NCBI RefSeq assembly: GCF_014200675.1
Contig: NZ_JACHCI010000015.1
Location: forward strand, 90,159 to 154,158
DNA: 64,000 nt
Reading direction: 5' to 3'
DNA from: Janthinobacterium saanense
GTDB taxonomy: Bacteria > Pseudomonadota > Gammaproteobacteria > Burkholderiales > Burkholderiaceae_D
The notes under the pieces are model-generated. The model was not told the origin of the DNA. It searched no databases and worked only from the letters and a program-made list of their open reading frames with translations. This document shows, in pieces, positions 33,207-43,412 of the stretch. Numbering within the stretch: position 1 is the stretch's first letter; each line of letters begins with the position of its first letter. A program made the translations under genes and the position numbers.

Positions 33207-35276
33207 TTAATTTGGCGTGTTGCAGGGCCCCGTGCCATAGGGACTGGTCTGGCCCGGCGGCGGCGTGCGGCGCTCGCTGAAATCCTTCGCCAGGGTCGGG
33301 AGCGGCAATTCCATGGTGGTGCTGGACTCCGTGCCAGCCACCGTGCCGCGCACGGTCAGGGCCAGCTGCACCCAGGAGCCGTAGTTGCGCGGATAGCTGA
33401 CGGTGATGCTGGACAGGCCCAGCGCATCGCTGACGCCGCCGGCAGTGACGGCCACTGGAATGCCGGGGTCGAGCACGCCGTTGCCGTTGAGGTCATAAGC
33501 GGCATCATATATGCCGTTACGCAACACGTCTTCATTGGCGCAACTGTAGCGTGGCAGGGTCAGCCGCCACACGCCCGTGTCTGGGAAGTCCGCCTTGTCT
33601 GCTTCCCAGACGTAATAACCCTTGCCATAGCGGACGGGCCAGGCGGCGGCCGTGATGGTCACGCCGGGCACCGCGTTGCCGGCGCTGTCGGAAACGAGCA
33701 CGGCGAATTCCTTTTGCAGCAGGCTGGTCGAGTATTCCCGCACGCCATTACCGGTGCCGACCTTGATCGACAGGGCCTTGCGGGCCACCGTCAGGCGCAC
33801 TTGCGCGCTGGCGGCCGCCTGCGTGGCGCCTTCGATGCGCGCCTGTATCAGCACGCCGTCGCGGCCGCTATCGGCCGGGCCCGCCACATAGACGGCCTGC
33901 GCCATGCCGTCCGAACCCGTCAGCACACGCCCCGTCTGGCGCAGGTAGCCGCCGCTGGGGTCGCTCAAGATGCTGAACACCACGGGCGCATGCTTGACCA
34001 GGTTATTCGCCGGGCCATCGCGCACCACGGCGCTGATGGTGCTCGCCTGCGCGGTGTCGGCGCCATTGTTCGAGCCCAGCACGGCAGGCTCGGCTTGAAC
34101 GCCGAGCTTGCTGGCCGGACCAGGCAGGGCTACAAATTCCAGTCGCGTCTGTGCCGTGGGCCCGCCTGCCACTGCCGCCGTGATGGTGGCCAGGCCCGCG
34201 TTGGCCGACTGCAGATAGCTGCGTGGCAGATTGCCATTGCTAAACACCAGGCTGGACGCGACGGCCGCCGTGCAGGCGCTGTCGCCAAACAGGACGCCGC
34301 GCGAGGTGTACAGGCTGGCGCTGCCGGACTGCGGCACGCCCGTGTCCGCCCGCGCATAGCGCACATCGATGGCCTGGCAGGCCAGGGTCGGCACTTCCTG
34401 CAAGACGTCCGCGCCGCTGGCATCCTGGCCCACGGCCGGCGTGAGCTGCAAATCGCTGCCGGCCACGGCATAGGCTTGCGAGATGCTGGCGCCGAGCGCG
34501 CTGGCTGACACGGCGTCCCTGCCGAGCGCGCCAGCCGTCAGGCGCAGCACCAGCTGGCCCTGGGCATTGCTGACGGCGGCGCCGCCGTCCCTCACGCGCA
34601 CGCTGTTGCCGCTGCCCGTGCTGTAGCTGATGGCCGCGCCGGCCACGGGTTTGCGCGCTGAATCGCGTAGCGACAGTATCAGGTCGGCGTTCTGGCCCAG
34701 CAGCAAGGTAGACGGGCCTGTGATGTCGAGGCTGCTGCCGGTCACGGCCACCGTGCCGCTACCGCTTTGTGCACCTGCCGTGGCCGTAACCTTGATGCTG
34801 CGATTGCTGTTGACGCCACCGGTGCCCAGCAGGGCGCGCGCCATGCCATTCTTGTCGGTGACGGCTTCGACACCGCTGAGGATGCCGGAATCGGCGCTGA
34901 AGGCGATCTTCGCGCCGGGCAAGGCCAGGTTGGCGCCATCCTTGACCAGCGCCGTCACGGCCACTTCGCTGCCAGGCAAGCCTGCCGATGGCAGTTCCGT
35001 GCCGGAAAAGACCAGTTGCACGGCGCCCGCCAGGCTGGCCGGGTCGGGCGGCGTCACGGGTGGCGTGACGGGTGGCGTGGTCGGCGTGGTCGGCGGAGTG
35101 GTCGGTTTGATGGGATCGGGCAGGGTGCCGCCGCAGCCTGCCGTGCCTTGCAGCGAGCAGCCGACGGCCGGCTGGGTATCGGCCGCACCGCCGCCACAGC
35201 CGGCCAGGCCTGCGCCAGACAGGGTGACAACAAGGGCTAGCAGCGGCAGGCGAGCGGGGGAGTAGCGATATTTCAC
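33207..35276 (-). CDS. Lipoprotein with repeated bacterial Ig-like (Big-1/invasin) domains
   Basis: A 689-residue lipoprotein: signal with lipobox LAGC, a Pro/Thr-rich spacer (TPPTTPTTPPVTPP), then four or five Ig-like repeats of about 100 residues. The typical Big-1 pattern is seen in VTALVKDGANLALPGAKIAF followed by TDKNGMARALLGTG. There is no beta-barrel or autotransporter domain, so it is probably a surface or periplasmic adhesin-like protein attached by lipid. The GTG at 35276 was chosen because GGAG lies 8 bases upstream and it directly precedes the signal peptide; longer upstream frames have no such support. Confidence 0.82.
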   Translation of the reverse strand: MKYRYSPARLPLLALVVTLSGAGLAGCGGGAADTQPAVGCSLQGTAGCGGTLPDPIKPTTPPTTPTTPPVTPPVTPPDPASLAGAVQLVFSGTELPSAGLPGSEVAVTALVKDGANLALPGAKIAFSADSGILSGVEAVTDKNGMARALLGTGGVNSNRSIKVTATAGAQSGSGTVAVTGSSLDITGPSTLLLGQNADLILSLRDSARKPVAGAAISYSTGSGNSVRVRDGGAAVSNAQGQLVLRLTAGALGRDAVSASALGASISQAYAVAGSDLQLTPAVGQDASGADVLQEVPTLACQAIDVRYARADTGVPQSGSASLYTSRGVLFGDSACTAAVASSLVFSNGNLPRSYLQSANAGLATITAAVAGGPTAQTRLEFVALPGPASKLGVQAEPAVLGSNNGADTAQASTISAVVRDGPANNLVKHAPVVFSILSDPSGGYLRQTGRVLTGSDGMAQAVYVAGPADSGRDGVLIQARIEGATQAAASAQVRLTVARKALSIKVGTGNGVREYSTSLLQKEFAVLVSDSAGNAVPGVTITAAAWPVRYGKGYYVWEADKADFPDTGVWRLTLPRYSCANEDVLRNGIYDAAYDLNGNGVLDPGIPVAVTAGGVSDALGLSSITVSYPRNYGSWVQLALTVRGTVAGTESSTTMELPLPTLAKDFSERRTPPPGQTSPYGTGPCNTPN

Positions 35277-35455
35277 AGGGAGTCTCCGGAGGGCGGCGAA
35301 ATTGCTGGGCGTCAATTTCTTAAGAGTAGCTTTTGCCCAGAGCGGCTGATTGATGCAGAGCAAACTATGCGTGCGTGGGGCCAGCAGCGGTTTTGCTGGT
35401 GCAAAGAGGTATGTTCTGGTAGCATGACGCCCCTTTAATTCACGGAAGGGTCGAC

Positions 35456-36706
35456 ATGGCCAATGCTTGCGGCGTCGATTTCGGCACATCAAACTCCACG
35501 GTAGGCTGGGCAGGTTCAGGACGGAGCACCATGCTCAGTCTGGAAGACGGCAAGACGACCCTGCCATCGGTCGTTTTCTTCAATGCGGAAGACGAAGAAG
35601 TCAGCTACGGCCGCGCCGCGCTGGCCGGTTACCTGGCCGGCTACGAAGGCCGCTTGATGCGCTCGCTGAAAAGCTTGCTGGGCACCAGCCTGATCGATGG
35701 CCAGACGGAAGTGGGCGGGCGCGCCTTGCCATTCCGCTTGCTGATGTCGCAATTCATCGGTGAAGTCAAGCGCCGCGCCGAGCAGTCGGCTGGCCGCGAA
35801 TTCACTTCGGCCGTGTTTGGCCGTCCCGTCTTCTTTATCGACGACAACGCCCAGGCCGACCAGCTGGCGCAAGACACGCTGGCCGAGGTGGCCCGTTCCG
35901 TCGGTTTCAAGGACATCGCCTTCCAGTTCGAGCCTATCGCCGCCGCTTTCGATTATGAATCGCAGATCGAGCGCGAAGAGCTGGTGCTGATCGCCGACAT
36001 CGGCGGCGGTACTTCGGACTTTTCTCTGGTGCGCCTGTCGCCCGAGCGGGCCAAGAAGGCCGAGCGCCGCGACGATATCCTGGCCACCGGTGGCGTGCAC
36101 ATCGGTGGCACGGACTTCGATAAATACCTGAGCCTGTCGTCCGTCATGCCCTTGCTCGGTTACGGCAGCCGTTTGCACAATAATAGCGAAGTGCCGTCCA
36201 GCTATTATTTCAACCTGGCCACCTGGCACACCATCAACCTGGCCTACACCAAGAAAATCTGGGTGCAGCTGGCCGATGTCTGCCGTGATGCACGCGAGCA
36301 AGACAAGATGGGACGCTTGCAAAAGCTGATCGATGAGCGCGCCGGCCACTGGCTGGCCATGAAAGTGGAAGAGGGCAAGATCGCCCTGTCCGATGCGGCC
36401 GAAGTGCAGCTGGAGCTGGACCGCTTGTCGCCGGCGCAAAGCCTGCTATTGAAACGCAGCCAGTTCGACGACGCCATCGGTCATCTGTGCACCTCGGTGG
36501 AAGACACCGTGCTGCGTTTGCTGCGCGACGCGGGCGTGACGCCGGATGCGGTCGATACCGTGTTCTTCACCGGTGGTTCCAGCGGCGTGCGCCTGCTGCG
36601 TGAAAAGATCGCCGCCCTGGTGCCGGCCGCGCGCAAGGTGGAAGGCGACCTGTTTGGCAGCATCGGCGCCGGCCTGGCGCTGGACGCCGTACGCAAGTTT
36701 GGTTGA
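35456..36706 (+). CDS. Hsp70-family ATPase, YegD-like
   Basis: A 416-residue actin/Hsp70-fold protein with phosphate-1 CGVDFGTSNSTVG, phosphate-2 IADIGGGTSDFS and adenosine motif FFTGGSSGVRLL. It has only the nucleotide-binding domain; the peptide-binding domain of DnaK is missing, as in E. coli YegD, whose function is poorly known. GGAAGGG precedes the ATG. The DnaQ-type exonuclease follows after 38 bases. Confidence 0.9.
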   Translation: MANACGVDFGTSNSTVGWAGSGRSTMLSLEDGKTTLPSVVFFNAEDEEVSYGRAALAGYLAGYEGRLMRSLKSLLGTSLIDGQTEVGGRALPFRLLMSQFIGEVKRRAEQSAGREFTSAVFGRPVFFIDDNAQADQLAQDTLAEVARSVGFKDIAFQFEPIAAAFDYESQIEREELVLIADIGGGTSDFSLVRLSPERAKKAERRDDILATGGVHIGGTDFDKYLSLSSVMPLLGYGSRLHNNSEVPSSYYFNLATWHTINLAYTKKIWVQLADVCRDAREQDKMGRLQKLIDERAGHWLAMKVEEGKIALSDAAEVQLELDRLSPAQSLLLKRSQFDDAIGHLCTSVEDTVLRLLRDAGVTPDAVDTVFFTGGSSGVRLLREKIAALVPAARKVEGDLFGSIGAGLALDAVRKFG

Positions 36707-36744
36707 TAATCAAATCCTTCGCTGTGCCCGAGAAAGAGTGCTCC

Positions 36745-37374
36745 ATGAATGTGTTTGAAAAACCGATCGTCATGCTCGACTTTGAAACGACCGGCCTGTC
36801 GCCCGACATGGGCGACCGCATCACGGAAGTGGCGGCGCTGCGTATCGAGGGCGGCCGCATCACCGACCGCTATGTCACCCTGGTCAATTGCAAGGCCCGC
36901 ATACCGTCGTTCATCACCGGCTTGACGGGCATCACGCAAGCCATGGTGGACCATGCGCCACCGGTGGACGAAGTGGTGCCGCAGTTGCTCGATTTTATCG
37001 GCAGCGACGCCTTGTCGGCGCATAACGCCAGCTTCGATGAGAAATTCCTGGTGGCCGAAAGCGCCCGCCTGCAACTGGCGCCCGCACACCAGTCGCTGGT
37101 GTGTTCGCTGAAACTGTCGCGCCGCGTGTTTCCCGGCCTGTCCAGCTACAAGCTGGGCCTGCTGTCCAGCCAGCTGGGCATCGCCTTCAAAAGCGCCGCC
37201 CACAGGGCCGAGTCCGATGCCGAAGTGGCGGCGCAAGTGCTGATACATATCGGCCGTCATTTGCGCAGCAATTATGGCCTGGCCGATGTCGATGCCGACC
37301 TGCTCGTTTCGCTGAATAAACTGGCGGCCGCCAAGGTGCCCCAGTATCTGCAAAAGCGCAGGATATCGAGCTGA
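36745..37374 (+). CDS. DnaQ-type 3'-5' exonuclease (DEDDh)
   Basis: A 209-residue exonuclease domain protein with the acidic motifs DFETTG (ExoI), HNASFDEKF (ExoII) and HRAESDAEV (ExoIII, with the DEDDh histidine). It resembles stand-alone exonucleases related to the DNA polymerase III epsilon subunit. The start at 36745 has an AAGAG site upstream. It may be co-transcribed with the Hsp70-like gene. Confidence 0.88.
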   Translation: MNVFEKPIVMLDFETTGLSPDMGDRITEVAALRIEGGRITDRYVTLVNCKARIPSFITGLTGITQAMVDHAPPVDEVVPQLLDFIGSDALSAHNASFDEKFLVAESARLQLAPAHQSLVCSLKLSRRVFPGLSSYKLGLLSSQLGIAFKSAAHRAESDAEVAAQVLIHIGRHLRSNYGLADVDADLLVSLNKLAAAKVPQYLQKRRISS

Positions 37375-37551
37375 TCCACGCTACAGGCGGACTCATCAAA
37401 ACGATAATATTTTATTATCTCCATTGAGTTCGCTCAACCCTCTCTCCCGCATCGAATTTACAATTCAAGCAACACACAATGCCGCCGCCACAGGCCGTCG
37501 CCGGGTGCGTGCTGCCGGCCAGCGCAATGTGTCATGTGGACAGGGGCGCAT

Positions 37552-38940
37552 ATGGACAAGCACCAGACCGCCAGGGATAGCCATCAGGCCTATATCTGGT
37601 TTCGCACAGCTGCCGAGCAAGGCAATCCCTACGCCCAGTTCAATCTGGGGCTGATGTACAAAAAAGGCGAAGGCATCGCGCATGATGACGCGCGCGCCTT
37701 TGTCTGGCTGCGCCTGGCGGCGATCCAGGGCCTGGCTTTCGCACAGAATCATTTAGGCGCCCTGTATTACCACGGACGCGGCGTGGACCAGAGCGATGAC
37801 GATGCCGTGCTGTGGTTCCGCCGCGCGGCGGCGCAGGGCGATGCCTCGGCGCAGCAAAACCTGGGCCAGATGTACCGCAAGGGGCGCGGCGTGTTGCAGA
37901 GCGACGAACTGGCACTGGCCTGGTTTTACCGCGCCTCGGAGCAAGGCGTGGCCAGCGCCCAATCCTTGCTGGGCGAAGCTTATGCGCAAGGCCTGGGGGC
38001 AAAGAAAAATGATGCGCTGGCCCTGGCCTGGTTCCGCAAGGCCGCCTTGCAGGGCGATATGCAGGCCCAGCTGAACCTGGGCCTGGTCTACAAACGCGGC
38101 CAGGGCGTGGCGCAAAGCGATGTGCAGGCCGTGGCCTGGTTCCGCCAGGCGGCAGCGCAAGGCTTGGCGGTGGCGCAGCGGCAATTGGGCGTGGCCTACG
38201 CGGAAGGCCTGGGCGTGCCGCCTGACCAGCTGCGCGCCTATGCCTGGCTGTTGCGGGCCGCCGAGCAGGATGATGCCGACGCGCAGTACAACCTGGGCGT
38301 GATGCTGGCGCGCGGGCAGGGCGTGGAGCAGGATGAGGCGCGCGCCGTCGGCTGGTATCGCCGTGCCGCCCTGCAAGGCCATTGTCTGGCCCAATACAAT
38401 ATGGGCGGCATGTATGCGGGCGGGCGTGGCATCGAACGCGATCAGCGCCAGGCACTGGAATGGTATGCCAGGGCGGCGGCCCAGGGCGCGTCCAACGCGC
38501 AGTTCAACCTGGGCGTGATGTATGCCAACGGCCATGGCGTGCCGCGCGACCCCGTCTGCGCCGTGCGCTGGTACCGCACGGCCGCCGAACAGGGGGACGC
38601 CAGTGCGCAAAACAATCTGGGCGTGATGTATGCCAATGGCCACGGTGTGCCGCAGGACGATGGCCTGGCCGTGCACTGGTATGAACAGGCGGCAGAGCAA
38701 GGCCATGCGCTGGCCCAGTACAACCTGGGCTATATGTACAACAGCGGACGTGGCGTGCAGAAAAGTTCGGTGCGCTCGTATATGTGGACGGCGCTGGCTG
38801 CGCAGAGCGGCGACGCCACGGCCAGTTCGGCGATCGCCGGGCTGGCAGGCGAGCTATCCTCATCCGACCTGCGCGAGGCGCAGGCCTTGACGCGGCAATG
38901 GCGGCAGGCGCGTCCGCCGCCGCTGCTCCCGCGTGCTTAA
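37552..38940 (+). CDS. Sel1-repeat (tetratricopeptide-like) protein
   Basis: A 462-residue protein made almost only of Sel1-like repeats: eleven full 36-residue units and one partial, each with the pattern A-x-x-W-x-x-x-A-A-x-Q-G, A-Q-x-x-L-G, G-x-G-V. There is no signal peptide, so it is likely a cytoplasmic scaffold, possibly linked to signalling; a c-di-GMP protein is encoded convergently next to it. The ATG at 37552 has AGGGG about 5 bases upstream and is preferred to the ATG six codons earlier. The perfect repeat spacing makes it prone to unit gain or loss. Confidence 0.88.
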   Translation: MDKHQTARDSHQAYIWFRTAAEQGNPYAQFNLGLMYKKGEGIAHDDARAFVWLRLAAIQGLAFAQNHLGALYYHGRGVDQSDDDAVLWFRRAAAQGDASAQQNLGQMYRKGRGVLQSDELALAWFYRASEQGVASAQSLLGEAYAQGLGAKKNDALALAWFRKAALQGDMQAQLNLGLVYKRGQGVAQSDVQAVAWFRQAAAQGLAVAQRQLGVAYAEGLGVPPDQLRAYAWLLRAAEQDDADAQYNLGVMLARGQGVEQDEARAVGWYRRAALQGHCLAQYNMGGMYAGGRGIERDQRQALEWYARAAAQGASNAQFNLGVMYANGHGVPRDPVCAVRWYRTAAEQGDASAQNNLGVMYANGHGVPQDDGLAVHWYEQAAEQGHALAQYNLGYMYNSGRGVQKSSVRSYMWTALAAQSGDATASSAIAGLAGELSSSDLREAQALTRQWRQARPPPLLPRA

Positions 38941-38956
38941 GCACCGGCAACAACGT

Positions 38957-40837
38957 TTAAGGTGCTTCTGTGCGCCCAGCTGGCGCGCCTTGCCGGCGGT
39001 CCAGGAAGAGGCTGTTGCCGTGGATTTTCTTGGCCTGCTTTTTCGCTTCGGCCGCCTGGGTGGCGATCTGGTGATGCGTGTAGTACTGATGCGCCTCGAC
39101 CTTGATCACGCCCAGCGATAGGCTGATCAGCGAATAAAACACTTTTTTCCCTTGCCGGTCTTCGCTGATATAACCGCCGCGTTCGCAATCGCTGCTGCTG
39201 TAGAAATCGAGGATGGCGCTGGAAAAACGCTCCAGCATGGCCAGGCAGCGGCTTTCCCAGTCTTCGCTCTGGAACAGGATCATGAAATCGTCGCCGCCGA
39301 TATGGCCGATGAAATCGCGGTTCGGGTCGCAATGGCTGCTGAGAATTTCCCCCGTCAGCTGTATCACGTCGTCGCCCTTGCGGTAGCCGTACACATCATT
39401 AAACGGCTTGAAGTGGTCGAGGTCGCAATAGCAGACCCAGAAGCGGCTACCGCTGTGCAGCAATCGGTCGATATGTTCATTGATCGGTACATTGCCCGGC
39501 AATTGCGTGAGCGGATTGGCGTAGCGCGCCGCATTGATCTGCATTTGCGTGATTTCGCGCATCAAATCGTGGCCCGTGCCCATGCCCAGGTATTTGCCGT
39601 TTTCGGTAATGATGAAGCCGTTGAACAAATGGTGGGCGTCCGACTGCACCATGGTGTAGCTCAGTTCCTGCAAGCTGGTTTCATGGTCGGCGATCAAGGG
39701 CTTGGCGTCCATGAACAGGCTGCAGGACTTCTTACCGTACAGTTCGCGCTGATAGGGGCGGGCAAAATGGTCGATCATCTCGAAGCGGCTGATCAGTCCC
39801 AATGGCAGACCCTGGTCGACCACGGGAATGATCATCAGCTTGGGTTCCTTCAGGAAGATGTCGTAGACCTCGTTATTGTTTTTCTCTGGCGACACGGCGG
39901 CCACCCGGTGCAGCAGCTTGCGGATGCTGGCGCCATTCTTTTCCAGGCTGCTGCGCTGGGGATACACGGCCACGCCATTGCGCCCCAGCGCCTGCACCAC
40001 TTCGGCCGGCAGGGCGCGCGCCGGCACCATATTTGGCCTGCCCAGATGATAACCCTGACCAAAAGCCACGCCCAGGTCGCGCAGCACCAGCAATTCCATC
40101 TGCGTTTCGATGCCTTCGGCGATCACCAGCGTACCTGATTTTTCCGCGATTTCCTGGATCGAGCGCACGAATTGCAGTTTCACCGGGTCATTGTTGATAC
40201 CCTGGATGAAATGCATGTCGATCTTCACGTATTCGGGACGCAATTCCGACCACAGCCGCAGGCTGGAAAATCCTTCGCCCAGGTCATCGATGGCGATCTG
40301 GAAACCCATATTGCGGTAGTGCAGCACTGCTTCGCGCATCAGCTCGTAATCGTAGGTGGGCTGGTTTTCCGTCAGTTCGATGATCACGCGGTCCGGATTG
40401 ATGCCGATCTGCTCGATGTATTCCAGCGTTTCGCCATGGCGCGCGTTGCGCAGCAGCAGGCATTCCGGGCTGACATTGAGAAACAATTTGCCCGGCAGCC
40501 CCAGCTCGGCGAAACATTCCAGCACCACTTGCCGGCACAGGTGTTCCACCTCCAGGGTCAGGCCGCTGGCGCGCGCCACCTTGAACAGATTCATCGGTGC
40601 ATGCAATGGGCTGTCGGATGGCCCCCGTATCAAGCCTTCATAGCCGATGATGTCGCCACTATGCATATGGATGATGGGCTGGAACAGGGCGCTCAGCTTG
40701 CGGCCGTGAATGATGTCATGCAACTCTTCCGCTGCCCCTTCCGGCCCGGCCGCCACGATGGCTGGCTTCAGGTAAGCCACATTCGATGGCGGCGCATCTT
40801 GCGCAGGCAAGGTGGCGGAAAAGGGGAGAGTGTGCAT
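38957..40837 (-). CDS. c-di-GMP protein with EAL, CBS pair and GGDEF domains
   Basis: A 626-residue cytoplasmic protein. EAL domain at about 35-285 with catalytic residues E67 (GYEGLIRG), LNVSPE, ELTENQ, IDDLGEG, VKID and AEGIE, so phosphodiesterase activity seems intact. A CBS-like sensory pair follows (about 310-445), then a GGDEF domain with IGGDDF in place of GGDEF, probably active or partly active. No membrane segments. The ATG at 40837 begins the conserved part; a start 47 codons upstream would add an unconvincing low-quality leader. Neither has a clear ribosome site. Confidence 0.85.
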   Translation of the reverse strand: MHTLPFSATLPAQDAPPSNVAYLKPAIVAAGPEGAAEELHDIIHGRKLSALFQPIIHMHSGDIIGYEGLIRGPSDSPLHAPMNLFKVARASGLTLEVEHLCRQVVLECFAELGLPGKLFLNVSPECLLLRNARHGETLEYIEQIGINPDRVIIELTENQPTYDYELMREAVLHYRNMGFQIAIDDLGEGFSSLRLWSELRPEYVKIDMHFIQGINNDPVKLQFVRSIQEIAEKSGTLVIAEGIETQMELLVLRDLGVAFGQGYHLGRPNMVPARALPAEVVQALGRNGVAVYPQRSSLEKNGASIRKLLHRVAAVSPEKNNNEVYDIFLKEPKLMIIPVVDQGLPLGLISRFEMIDHFARPYQRELYGKKSCSLFMDAKPLIADHETSLQELSYTMVQSDAHHLFNGFIITENGKYLGMGTGHDLMREITQMQINAARYANPLTQLPGNVPINEHIDRLLHSGSRFWVCYCDLDHFKPFNDVYGYRKGDDVIQLTGEILSSHCDPNRDFIGHIGGDDFMILFQSEDWESRCLAMLERFSSAILDFYSSSDCERGGYISEDRQGKKVFYSLISLSLGVIKVEAHQYYTHHQIATQAAEAKKQAKKIHGNSLFLDRRQGAPAGRTEAP

Positions 40838-41188
40838 AAGGGCAAGTCTGGACGCGCGGCTATCGGCACGGCCGCCATCCGGGCCATGATCATGTTGCCC
40901 ATGATAAAGATCTTTTATGACAGCTTGATGAAATACAGTCAATTTTGATAAGGCTTGCAGCCAGGGCCGGTTTTCCATTTTTCACGAAAAACCGTTTTTG
41001 CTATGGTGATTCCTGTAATTCTGCAAAATAAAAGATGGTAATTTCAGGTGATAACTGTGCTTTAAAAGTTGTGATACACGCTATGATTTATCTTGGCGAA
41101 AGTCATCATGGGCAGCCGCCGCAGCGTCGTTGAAACAGTCAACGCGCGGCCTGCTTTCTTCGATATCCAACAATGAGACGAACAACCC
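40838..41188. other. Intergenic region between the divergent EAL/GGDEF and prolyl oligopeptidase genes
   Basis: A 351-base gap. It must hold promoters for both flanking genes, but no clear -35/-10 pair, hairpin or operator could be picked out. The minus-strand frame continues open to 40978 without good coding character. Confidence 0.45.
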
Positions 41189-43357
41189 ATGCAATTACGT
41201 AGTGCAACCCTCATATTGAGCTTGCTGGCCGCTTTCGGTGGCAATGCCATGGCACAAACCTGCCCAGCCGGCGACGGCGCTGCCGTGACGTATCCAGTCA
41301 GCAAAAAAGTCGATCAGCAAGACAGCTATTTCGGCACCACCATTGCGGACCCGTATCGCTGGCTGGAAGATGCCAATAGTGCCGAAACGCACGACTGGGT
41401 CGTGGCGCAAAACAAGGTGACGCAAGCTTATCTGGGTACGATCCCAGAACGCGAAGCGATCAAGCAGCGCCTGACCAAGCTGTGGAATTATGAGCGTTTC
41501 ACTACGCCAACGAAACAGGGCGGCCGTTATTTCTACAGCCGCAACGACGGCCTGCAAAACCAGGCCGTGCTGTACACGCTGAAAAAGCTGACGGACGAAC
41601 CGCGTTTGCTGCTGGACCCGAATACCCTGTCGGCCGATGGCACGGTCGCGCTGGCCGGCACCTCGATCAGCCCGAACGGCAAGTACCTGGCCTACGCCAC
41701 GGCCGCTTCCGGTTCCGACTGGAATGAATGGAAGGTGCGTGACATCGAATCGGGCAAGGACTTGACGGACCACATCCAGTGGGCCAAGTTCTCGGGCGCT
41801 TCGTGGACCAAGGACAATAGCGGTTTCTTCTACAGCCGCTACGACGCGCCGAAAGAAGCGACCAAGCTGGCCGATATCAATTACTTCCAGAAACTCTACT
41901 TCCACAAGATTGGTACGCCGCAAAGCGATGACGTCTTGGTGTTCGACCGTCCTGACCAGAAAGAATGGGCGTTTGGCGGCAGCAAGGTCAGCGATGACGG
42001 CAATTACCTGATCATCACGGCCACGCAAGGCACGGAACGCAAGAACCGCATCTTCTACAAGGACTTGCGCCAGAAGAATGCCAAGGTTGTCGGCTTGCTG
42101 GAAGAGTTCGATGCATCGTACTCCTTCATCGACAATATCGGCCCCGTATTCTATTTCGCTACCGACAACAAGGCGCCGAAATCGCGCGTGATCGCCATCG
42201 ATACGCGCAAACCTGCCCCGGCGGACTGGAAAGAAGTCGTGCCGCAAAGCGAGGAAACCCTGGTGTCAGCCAATATCCTGAACAACCAACTGGTGCTCGA
42301 TTACCTTAAAGATGCGCAGACGCAAGTCAAGATCACCGACCTGAACGGCAAGCTGGTGCGTGAAGTGGCCTTGCCAGGCATCGGTTCGGCAGGCGGCTTT
42401 GCGGGCAAACGGGGCGACACGGAAACGTTCTACTCGTTTACCAGCTTCACCACCCCGGCAACGATTTACCGCTACGACATGAAAACCGGCAAGAGCACCA
42501 TCTACCGCCAGCCCAAGGTCGATTTCGATCCAGCCGCGTTTGATGTACGCCAGCAATTTTTCACCAGCCGCGACGGCACCAAGGTGCCGATGTTCATCGT
42601 CTCGAAAAAAGGCATGAAGCTCGATGGCAACAACCCGACCTATCTCTACGGTTACGGCGGCTTTAACATTTCGCTGACGCCAACTTTCTCCGTGGCCAAC
42701 CTGGCCTGGGTGGAAATGGGCGGCGTCTACGTGATGGCCAACTTGCGCGGCGGCGGTGAATACGGCGAAGCCTGGCACCAGGCTGGCACCAAGCTGAACA
42801 AGCAAAACGTGTTTGACGATTTCATCGGCGCGGCCGAGTGGCTGGAAGCGAACAAGGTGACGTCGCCGTCGAAACTGGCGATTGGCGGCGGCAGCAATGG
42901 CGGCCTGCTGGTGGGCGCCGTGCTGGCCCAGCGCCCTGAGCTGTTTGCTGCAGCCATCCCGCAAGTGGGCGTGCTCGACATGCTGCGCTTCCACAAGTTC
43001 ACCGTGGGCTGGGGCTGGGTGCCTGACTATGGTTCGTCGGACGACGCCGAGCAATTCAAGGCGCTGGTGAAATACTCGCCGCTGCACAATCTGAAGGCGG
43101 GCGGCTGCTATCCAGCGACCATGATCACCACGGCCGACCATGACGACCGCGTCGTGCCTGCCCACAGCTTCAAGTTCGCTGCCGCCCTGCAAGCGGCACA
43201 AGGCGGCCCTGCGCCGGTGCTGATCCGCATCGACAGCAAGGCAGGCCATGGCGCCGGCAAGCCGACCACCAAGCAGATCGAAGAAGTGGCCGACCGCTGG
43301 GGCTTCCTCAGCCGCTCGCTGCACATGACGGAGCCGGCCAAGGTGGCAGGTCAGTAA
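41189..43357 (+). CDS. Prolyl oligopeptidase-family serine peptidase (S9), exported
   Basis: A 722-residue enzyme with a signal peptide (cut after NAMA, residue 22), a beta-propeller gating domain and a C-terminal alpha/beta hydrolase domain. The nucleophile is S569 in GGGSNGG, with the Asp in DHDDRVVPAH and the His in KAGHGAGKP. The family cleaves short peptides after Pro. Its position in the periplasm suggests a role in peptide scavenging. A strong terminator follows the stop. Confidence 0.92.
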   Translation: MQLRSATLILSLLAAFGGNAMAQTCPAGDGAAVTYPVSKKVDQQDSYFGTTIADPYRWLEDANSAETHDWVVAQNKVTQAYLGTIPEREAIKQRLTKLWNYERFTTPTKQGGRYFYSRNDGLQNQAVLYTLKKLTDEPRLLLDPNTLSADGTVALAGTSISPNGKYLAYATAASGSDWNEWKVRDIESGKDLTDHIQWAKFSGASWTKDNSGFFYSRYDAPKEATKLADINYFQKLYFHKIGTPQSDDVLVFDRPDQKEWAFGGSKVSDDGNYLIITATQGTERKNRIFYKDLRQKNAKVVGLLEEFDASYSFIDNIGPVFYFATDNKAPKSRVIAIDTRKPAPADWKEVVPQSEETLVSANILNNQLVLDYLKDAQTQVKITDLNGKLVREVALPGIGSAGGFAGKRGDTETFYSFTSFTTPATIYRYDMKTGKSTIYRQPKVDFDPAAFDVRQQFFTSRDGTKVPMFIVSKKGMKLDGNNPTYLYGYGGFNISLTPTFSVANLAWVEMGGVYVMANLRGGGEYGEAWHQAGTKLNKQNVFDDFIGAAEWLEANKVTSPSKLAIGGGSNGGLLVGAVLAQRPELFAAAIPQVGVLDMLRFHKFTVGWGWVPDYGSSDDAEQFKALVKYSPLHNLKAGGCYPATMITTADHDDRVVPAHSFKFAAALQAAQGGPAPVLIRIDSKAGHGAGKPTTKQIEEVADRWGFLSRSLHMTEPAKVAGQ

Positions 43358-43378
43358 TCCGATAGCAGGTGAATGGTG

Positions 43379-43412
43379 AAAAGCGCGGGCGCAACTGGCC
43401 CGCGCTTTTTTA
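43379..43412 (+). terminator. Intrinsic terminator of the prolyl oligopeptidase gene
   Basis: AAAAGCGCGGGC and GCCCGCGCTTTT pair perfectly over 12 bp around a 7-base loop, followed by TTAT. It lies 21 bases after the stop codon and also overlaps the 3' end of the opposite-strand pseudogene, so it may work in both directions. Confidence 0.9.

Noticed and set aside
37552..38940. Internal DNA repeats of the Sel1 gene as a mobile or CRISPR-like array
   Set aside because: The 108-base period is explained by 36-residue protein repeats with varied sequence; no spacers.
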